Below, in pieces: positions 56,996 to 64,000 of a DNA stretch of 64,000 bases. This DNA comes from Viridothelium virens (Eukaryota > Ascomycota > Dothideomycetes > Trypetheliales > Trypetheliaceae): the NCBI GenBank assembly GCA_010094025.1, contig ML991774.1, forward strand, positions 498,821 through 562,820, written 5' to 3'. Numbering within the stretch: position 1 is the stretch's first letter; each line of letters opens with the position of its first letter. The notes below the pieces were generated by a model. It was given only the letters and a program-made list of their open reading frames with translations, had not been told where the DNA came from and did no database searches. The translations under genes were made by a program, and so were the position numbers.

Positions 56996-58281
56996 TCACA
57001 ACAACGACGACTGTCTCGTATTCTCCTGACTCTGCCTCCACCTCTCCACATCCCCCACCGACCCACCCATCGCACTATCCCCACCACTGCCCCCTCCCAA
57101 ATCCGCAAACCAATCCTCTCCTTTCCGCCACTCCTCCAACATCACCTCCACCTCCACCCTCACATCCTCGACAATATCATCCATCCTGATATCGTTCCGA
57201 TCCCTCCCAAACGGGTCCTCCAACTGCCGCCCAATCCCCTCGATCCCATACAACGTAAAGCACACGATCATCGCCACCGGAATCGCCCAGTACGCCATAT
57301 CTGCCACCAACCCCAGCGGGATAACAGCGCAGTACAGCGCGAGGACCTGCTTGGTGTGGATGAGGTGCGCGACAGGGAGGGGCGTGAGGCGAATCGTCTC
57401 CATGGCGGAGAAGGATGCAGTGAGGTTGGCGACTTGCGTCGAGAGCGCGCTGGCGAGCGGAGGGGCGAGCCCGAGCCTCCGCTGCATGTAGTTGATGTGG
57501 CGCTCGAGGGTGAGGGTGAGGGAGAGCGGGAGGGAGAGGCCGCGGTGCAGGAGGTGGGTGAAGTGCGGGGTGAGGATCGGGGTGTAGGAGGGGGGCAGGG
57601 CGAGCGAGGGAGACAGAGGCGGGGCGGGCGGGCTTAGGGCGTTGGGCAGGAAGGTGGAGAAGGAGTGGTGGGTTGCGCGGAGGAGGCTATGGGCGTCGGT
57701 GGAGGAGGTGTCGGCTTCGTCGTCTTCGCTGCGGATGATGCTGAAGGAGGAACCCCAGTCGGCGCGGAGGTGGTTCTTCACGGCGTAGAGCATGGCGATG
57801 AGCGTGCAGACGGCATGATCCGTCTCGGTTCGCTCGGCGGCGGTAGCTGTTCGATTGGGAGGAGAGGAGCTGAGGAGGAAGGAGCGGGTGAGGTTTCTCA
57901 CACCCGTGACAATTGAGGTGAGCTGTTGTCGTCCAGTCCAGAATCGGTCATATGATGTTTGGTTTCGAAATACCTAAGAGCTCAGTATGTCGAGGGCGAA
58001 ATCGAATCAGACTACGCGTTTGAAGGTGTACCTACAAGCATCAGACCGACCACAATGGATAAGCTTGGAATAATGCCATTGGGAAGGGCAAAATCGCCGT
58101 CCGTGAGGTTATTTAGGTAGACAATCAGTGCTGCCCAGGCAGAATGAAGAACCACCGGCAAAAGGATATCGGCATGTATTGCACCCTTGACGAAGCGTAG
58201 CACTAAAGGCCATCGTCTGGGCTTATGACGGGACGAGTAGGATAAGGGATAGGTAGATTGTCGCTTAGGAGTGCCAGCCAT
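56996..58281 (-). CDS. Bestrophin-like anion channel (UPF0187)
   Basis: Membrane protein of the bestrophin / RFP-TM family, anion channels in animals; the fungal role is unclear. Exons 58036-58281 and 56996-57973, with a 62-nt intron, give 407 residues. Family blocks: PLVLRFVKGAIHADILLPVV, PNGIIPSLSIVVGLMLVFRN, QTSYDRFWTGRQQLTSIVTG, LTPLPVAHLIHTKQVLALYC and GIEGIGRQLEDPFGRDRND. An insertion of about 65 residues in the middle is Ser/Pro-rich (PNALSPPAPPLSPSLALPPS). Exon 2 is unusually GC-rich, with many Leu/Ser/Pro codons. The start MAGTPKRQ is typical. Confidence 0.9.
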
Positions 58282-59362
58282 GGTCGTTGAAGAGCAGCGA
58301 AGAGGAGTTGAGGCGAGGTCTGTAGAAATACGCCATGACTGGGATTGTTAAATAGGACTTGATGACAGCTGGTGGGAAATTGGGAGGCATGGTTATCACA
58401 GCAGAGCATGTTGGTTTCAGGAATGCCACGCCACACCTTGTAGACACGAGGGGCTTTTCGGGCTTTGGGACAGGTGATAGGCTGGAGGCGATTATTAAAT
58501 TCGGACAGCCATTCTCTACATGGAATTTGATGCGGCACAAATTCCCATTTACCTGCAAATTACTACATGAACAGATATAACCAATATCCCGTTGACTGAG
58601 ATATGTGAAAACCACCTAACCGTTAACTTACAGACGCTCTTTTTGTGTTGTGTCAACTGACGTCACGCGTATTGATGAGTAAGCGATGGTTCAGCGACAC
58701 CGTTTACCGTTGATAACTGCACAGATTTCTGGCAGAGCATTACCGTGTAGAGCCCAAGCCCTAAGAACCTTCTTCTTGTCGTCTTCACTAGCACCGCAAA
58801 TCTTAATATTTGTTCGTCCCGTAGGCTATCGAGTAATCCATCATTATTCTGAAAATGAAATCAAGCTTGCACATCATCATGCTCGCAGACGCCGCCTCAA
58901 TTTCCTGCCTTCTGAACTCATCTACAACACAATCGTGATGCGCGAACCACATGGTTATATACCTTATGATTCGGCGCTAAGGATTTTGGTCGTCAACCAA
59001 AATAGGAGCACTGAACTCGCTAGCGATTCATGGACAAAAGCAGAAAAGCGGGCCCAAAAGCCCGTCAAATCAGGCCCAGAATTGCCCTGAAAGGATCCAG
59101 CTCAGAAATTGCACAAACGCAAAGTAAGCACCTGCTTCCGCTATTACGTCCTGGTTGCCGTCAGCTCGAATACTCAGCCCGATGAGGAGAAATAGGTGTG
59201 CTTTACCGTCCATTTAGAAGCGCTGGTCCACACGATGATTGTCCGATCAAAACTTGCAATCCTAATCAAGATTGTGGTATAACAATGATCAGATGAGCCC
59301 TTGCTAACGTCGCAGATAAGATCTTCGTTGGGGATCGAGGATATTGTGGCATCTGCAATATT
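58282..59362. other. Intergenic region, no gene seen
   Basis: 1.1 kb between two minus-strand genes. ORFs on both strands are short and unlike known proteins. CAACTGACGTCACGCG near 58649 contains a CRE-type TGACGTCA. Confidence 0.5.
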
Positions 59363-60641
59363 TCAGTCTAGTGCTTCCAAATCAAAAGTCGTGGCTTTCT
59401 GAACGGACTTGTTGAGGTAGCTGATAGGAGAGCACATACCGTATTCGTAATGCGCTATCTTTCCAACGCCTTCCAAATAATTCAGGTTGAGACTGACATC
59501 CAAAACACTATTGGCATTGACAAGGATCGTGACGCCATAATTGTTCTTGTAGGCATCATAAAGGCTAAATCGGGGGTCGTAGATCAGCATCCAAACCATA
59601 GGCTGAGGTGTCAATTGGTAATTTCTGGTGAAGTATGATGTGTTATCTGTAGCCTATGTCAATCCAGATAACGAAGTTGGAATGTCTTGGCGCAGATACA
59701 TACAATTCCAGAAGAACTGTAGGCCCAACGTTGTATCCGTTGCGTTTGATATCAGATCAGAACTGGGTCTCAAAGAAGTATAATTAAGAGAGAGTCCTGC
59801 AATTCCTGGAGGTAGATCATTGCGGATCTGAGGGTACCAACTATCACCACAATTACAGCTTCTGTTACCGAGAATCATGTCTTGACTAAGTGAGTCACAT
59901 TTCGGCTCGCCATCGGTCAAAGACCAGTATCCCCTGGAGCTGGTAATATCACAATGCTGCGGGATATTAAGAAGGTTTGCATGCTGGGAGGACGCTGTGT
60001 CTTGCATGATTGCCACTGCCGGGAACCCAATTACGCTCTAGTCTAGCTGTTAGCCTTTTATTTCCTTGTAAAGGATAACCTCGGTCTTACGACAGTATCA
60101 GTCTGTGTCTGTTCCACGATAAGATGAAGGCGGGCTCTCCATCGGCAGACGTAAAGGAGGGTAAATATGATGATACTCAATGAGACAGTAAGGATCGTGT
60201 TGGCGAGATTCTCTTTGTATTTACGTATTCCTTTGAAAGTGAGTCCATGCATTTGCGGTTTGCCTCCAAAGGTAGAGAATCCAATAACGTACCTCGTTTT
60301 CGATAATCATTTATAACAAGAGCGAACAAGAAGATATTGACCAGAGCGCTGAATCCGATGAGCGTAGCTTGTATCCAAGTAGTTGGATATAGAATAGCAA
60401 AAAGGCCAAAGGCAAGGAACAGGATGAAAAAGAGCAATGCAAACACAGAGGTCAACTTTGACGGCCAAGTCTGCGTTGGAGAGAAACGCCGCACCAACAC
60501 TTGGGCGCGAGAGTAACAGTCATAGCAGAAGCTCAAGACAGCAAGAAGGTACTCAAAAAGGTAGTATACGATATCGTCTTGGATCATCTCCTTCGAGAGT
60601 TTCCCAGGCCCAAATGAAGCCACAGTTTTTGTCGAGAAGGT
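59363..60641 (-). CDS. Unknown multi-span membrane protein, first exon unresolved
   Basis: Exons 60293-60641, 60091-60230, 59704-60037 and 59363-59646 join in phase through introns of 62, 53 and 57 nt with good donors (GTACGT, GTAAGA, GTATGT). The joined part has 368 residues. Three membrane spans lie in the first exon (YYLFEYLLAVLSFCYDC, VFALLFFILFLAFGLFAIL, LIGFSALVNIFLFALVI) and one in the second (TILTVSLSIIIFTLLYVC). A likely extracytoplasmic domain follows, with several Cys and glycosylation sites (CDITSSRGYWSL, RSCNCGDSWYPQ), ending QPMVWMLIYDPRFSLYDAY and LNYLEGVGKIAHYEYG. A first exon upstream (up to about 60950) is probable but not placed. A GTATGT at 59440 could split the last exon. 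Family not recognised. Confidence 0.6.
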
Positions 60642-62866
60642 CTGAGGGAATGGAACCAGCAGCGTTTAGCTTCTTTTCAAACATTGTGAACAGGAAACGA
60701 GAAAAGAAGATGATCATCATCATAGAGCAGTCAAATGTCCAGCGACTAGTTCCAGCAACAGAAACGAGGCAACTGTCATGTCGTGGTCGTTAGTGGCGCG
60801 CGGTTCAACGATTGCTTTTTGCTTTCGACCATCCATAGAGTCAGGATCGATGGTGGTCGGTGTATCTCTGCAGGAAGAGATTTTTTTCCCCTGCATCAGA
60901 TCAAGAATTTTGATAATTGAGCGGCTGGATCGTCGGACGCGAAGCAGCATTAGGAAGAGATATCCTGAGACAATAACTGCATGCTGTTGCTGTGATTGCC
61001 TTGCTGGGGTGAAGATGCAGCTACTCCAACTTTAAAACAGCTGACACGCCAAGTCTACCTAACTGGGTTACAGAGCCTCATTTCAATGAAGTGTTGGTGC
61101 TGTGAACAGCAAGGAGACCTGGGAGGCGCTAGAGTCCGTACCGGATCAAGGAGACATACAGAAGGTCCTCGCTAGAGAATTGCCGTTTGGGAACACAACG
61201 CCTTCAAGCATTGGACATTGGCGGTCAATTCGTCATGCTATCTAGCACTGTGAATGGTAGAAAGTACCCTTTTCAAATGCCTGAGGTGATTGAGTGGAAG
61301 CTGTTCGTCATGGACAAGGTCGAAAATTTGCCCGGTGCAAGCTGACTGCTGAAGCTATGACTTACTGCGGTTCCCTGAAAATCTAGTGGGACATGCCGTA
61401 GGGCTTGTGCGTATTGCATATCGTAGATACTCTACGGGATGTATGTACCGAGCAGGGGCTTGCTGAAATATCGAAATCTCGACGGGCCTCAGGGCATTAT
61501 GAACGACCAGGCCTTTGATCGTTTCAGCCACAACAAAGAACTATGAGATTAGCTTTCCAGGGTCTCAGTGATCTCAAATCACAAGAAGCTGCGTATCACG
61601 GCAGATACTGTGTCCGATGTCTGCAGTTTGCTCGAGTGGAAACCTTCTAGGTGGAACCAGAAGATTTTGTTAGCCGGCTTTAGTAAATCCCATTCGAGAA
61701 AATCTCGCAAGAATTAGAAAGTTTCTTTCAGTGCTATCTTGGGTAAGGTCAATACAACTTCCGAGCTCTGCCTTAAAGACTTGTCGAAGTATCGCAGTAG
61801 AATGGTGTTGTGCCGGACGAATCCAGAAGCTCGTATTACTCGGCGCCAAGTGATGCACGGACCACCTCTCAGCCTTCTCCTAGCCTCGCTTGGACATCAC
61901 AGTCACAGTGGAAAAGGCGATTTGACCGGTGGATGTCATTCCAATCGGCCAATGGTAGTGCCTTATATCGTTCGAGGAATCTTATTGGATTGACTGTCGT
62001 TGAAGGGGCACTCATTATAGGGTGACAGGTGTCCTCGAAAATCCAGTCCGAAACCCTCAGCCCATTCGATCCAATCAGTCATGCAGTTGCAACCGTGCCG
62101 AGATGAAGCTCAAATCCACAGCTCTAAGTTATGGTCTAAATGTCTACACACGCTGTGATGGATCTTGAAACAAATGACATCAACAAGTTCTCTCTCGGGT
62201 AGCTTCCATCTGCTGCCGAAGTGCTCTCCAGTTCCGCACCTTTTCAGACGTCTACGCTATGTTCTGACGCGAACATCTTCGTCAGTTACAACTAGCCACG
62301 CAACCAACGCAGCTAAGATCAAACGAGACCGGCACGCTCACGCATGAGCCGGCACATTGTGCCTCAATGGTAGAGATTGACGAGAATGGATTGATTAGGT
62401 GGTGTACTATGAGGCGAAAGCGCTGCGGTGAATGGCAAATAGGGGATCGTCCGCATGAACTACCTAATCCTGTAGAATTTTCTACTCAGATTATCTATCT
62501 CAAGCGCACACAGCGCGAGGGAGTCTGCCATGGAACATAACGCTCGATGCTGAGTAAGTCTCGACTTTTTCTGACAATTCTCTTGCAGATGCATCGTCTA
62601 CAAAGATTCACCGCAGCCTGGTGGGGTTCTGCTGCATATACGCCTCTTGGCAATGGCAACCCTTGTATGCCAAGGCGAATGGCTTGAGAATCCCCCAATG
62701 AAGCAATGTTCGGTTGAGAGCCTCAAGACGGCAAATGTGCTGGAATGCGAACCCGAAATGAATGGGGACGTATTTAACAGCTCTTGAATGTAAGGAATGC
62801 TCCTTTGCAGAATGAAATATCACAAGCTTTGACAGTTTCCTCCTACCTCTATCTAAAGCATCTACG
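60642..62866. other. Intergenic region with possible 5' exon of membrane gene
   Basis: 2.2 kb. The minus-strand ORF 60720-60950 may hold the missing first exon of the membrane protein. The rest has short ORFs only. Confidence 0.4.
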
Positions 62867-63665
62867 ATGGTTCCAATTCTCCTTAAAATCCTGATCAGCC
62901 TCGGCTTCCTTAGTTATGTTGCAAGCGCAAACGTCGTTCCGTTCGAGCGTCTCGATATCAACGACTCTGTGCTTCTGATCCTTGATCTGCAAGTTGGACT
63001 GTATCATCTCGCCCGCGACTTCGATGCCACCCTTTACCACAACAACCTTCTTGCTCACGCCTCGCTTGGCCAACTTTTCAATATACCGGTCGTCATGACT
63101 ACGTCTGCTGAGACAGGTCCTAACGGTCCCCTTCCGAAGGAGATCGTAGAGATGTATCCCAATGCTTCTTTCGTCAAGCGCCAGGGTGAAGTTGATGCTT
63201 GGGACAATCCTGAATTCCGCGCTGCTATCGAAGCAACTGGGAGAAAGCAGATCATTGTGGGCGGCATCACGACCGATGTTTGTATGTTGCATCCTCTCCC
63301 AAGTCTCTTTGATTCGTTCATCACTTCGCGGCTTAGTCTGACTATCTAAAGGCACTACCTTTCTCGCTCTCAGCCTACGCTCTGAGGGCTACAGCGTCTT
63401 CGCCAACGTCGAAGCCTCAGGGACTACTACAGAACTGATTCGCGATGTGTCCAACTCGCGCATGCAAGCTGCGGGGGTCCAGCTCATGAGTACTTTTGCT
63501 ATCGTCTGCGATCTCATGCGAGATTGGCGCAATGTGCCGGGGGCTGCGGAAGTCATTCCTTGGTTGGACAAGTACTTCCCTATCTATGGTGATTTAGCTA
63601 GAGCACACGGAGCAGCGGTCCTGAACGGGACGCTAGTGCCAGGGGAAGCTGCGTTAATAGGATAG
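62867..63665 (+). CDS. Secreted isochorismatase-like hydrolase
   Basis: Cysteine hydrolase of the isochorismatase superfamily. Exons 62867-63281 and 63352-63665, with a 70-nt intron (GTATGT...CTAAAG), give 242 residues. The fold is marked by VLLILDLQVGL (catalytic Asp near 40), IPVVMTTSAE, FVKRQGEVDAWDNPEF and IIVGGITTDVCTTFLALSLR, where the codon for the nucleophilic Cys (139) is split by the intron. N-terminal signal peptide VPILLKILISLGFLSYVASA suggests secretion. Related fungal proteins are nicotinamidase- or isochorismatase-like with unproven substrates, so a salicylate-pathway role should not be assumed. Confidence 0.9.
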
Positions 63666-64000
63666 GCAGAAGTCAGGTTTAAATCCAGTGAGGAACACGT
63701 CGCGCAGCTGCTGATTGGTGAGATGTCTTCGGGTCAACGAGTGGCTTAGCAGTCTCCTAACATTCACCTTCGATGGAGAACCCGCATCTCATTGGTGAAT
63801 CTAACTGCATTCGTATAAAGAGATTCAGCTTTAGCAATGCTTTCTCCTGCTCAAGTAGCATGTGTTATTGAAGTAAACTGTTCATCAGTATCTAATCTGC
63901 ATCATAGTAGAAGGAAAACCTCTCAATTTCGTGAGTATGCCCGCGCCTTTCTTGCTTTATCATACTTCAGAATTGTAAAAATGACTCGGAATCTAAAATG
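63666..64000. other. Right-edge non-coding sequence
   Basis: 335 bp after the hydrolase stop. AT-rich 3' region. Nothing recognised. Confidence 0.5.

Noticed and set aside
1-64000. CRISPR arrays, prophage, operons or bacterial promoters
   Set aside because: The sequence is eukaryotic with spliceosomal introns; no regular spaced repeats were seen.
1-64000. Retroviral, LTR or other virus-derived elements
   Set aside because: No reverse transcriptase, integrase, gag or capsid-like frames and no long terminal direct repeats were recognised.

Overview
The window is nuclear DNA of a filamentous ascomycete (Pezizomycotina). The evidence is short GT-AG introns of 41-148 nt (one of 357 nt) with CTAAC/CTGAC branch sites, a Zn2Cys6 regulator, ATP-citrate lyase split into two divergent genes, fungal MAL-type permease and pisatin-demethylase-like P450 families, and a fungal LAS1. 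No order or genus can be assigned from sequence alone. Exon structures were worked out by hand from splice signals, reading phase and family resemblance; none has transcript support.

Layout. 1-8 kb: 3' part of an unknown membrane protein, helicase DBP4 divergent from a DNAJC8/Spf31-like J protein, and a Zn2Cys6 factor with an AT-hook. 8-11 kb: no recognisable gene. 11-19 kb: a tight housekeeping block with strictly alternating strands: DBP10 (-), RPA2 (+), DUF202 membrane protein (-), mitochondrial ribosomal protein uL23m (+), WRAP53-like WD40 protein (-), HSP10 (+). The RPA2 upstream region carries paired MluI-box-like sites and the HSP10 upstream region a perfect three-unit heat-shock element. 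20-26 kb: a secreted Thr-rich protein and a membrane histidine-phosphatase-like protein with an altered active site. 26-32 kb: acl1/acl2 sharing a 1.3 kb promoter; together they make cytosolic acetyl-CoA from citrate.

32-43 kb is more accessory: a kelch membrane protein, an unresolved gene fragment, a P450, a proline-rich single-pass protein with an internal tandem repeat, and a MAL-type permease. 43.4-43.9 kb holds a MITE-like nest of inverted repeats. 45-49 kb: a polytopic membrane protein and a six-exon NAD kinase. 49-53 kb: a 4.4 kb gene-poor stretch. 53-64 kb: an unknown acidic protein, the rRNA-processing nuclease LAS1, a bestrophin-like channel, an unknown multi-exon membrane protein and a secreted isochorismatase-like hydrolase.

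Most of the window is conserved core biology. Ribosome biogenesis (DBP4, DBP10, LAS1), mitochondrial protein homeostasis (HSP10, uL23m) and acetyl-CoA/NADP supply (acl1/acl2, NAD kinase) recur, but I see no biosynthetic cluster, defence island or clearly new multi-gene system. The least explained items are the inverted-repeat element, the repeat-bearing proline-rich protein, the altered P450 and phosphatase active sites, the HSP10 start intron and the membrane protein at 59-60.6 kb.
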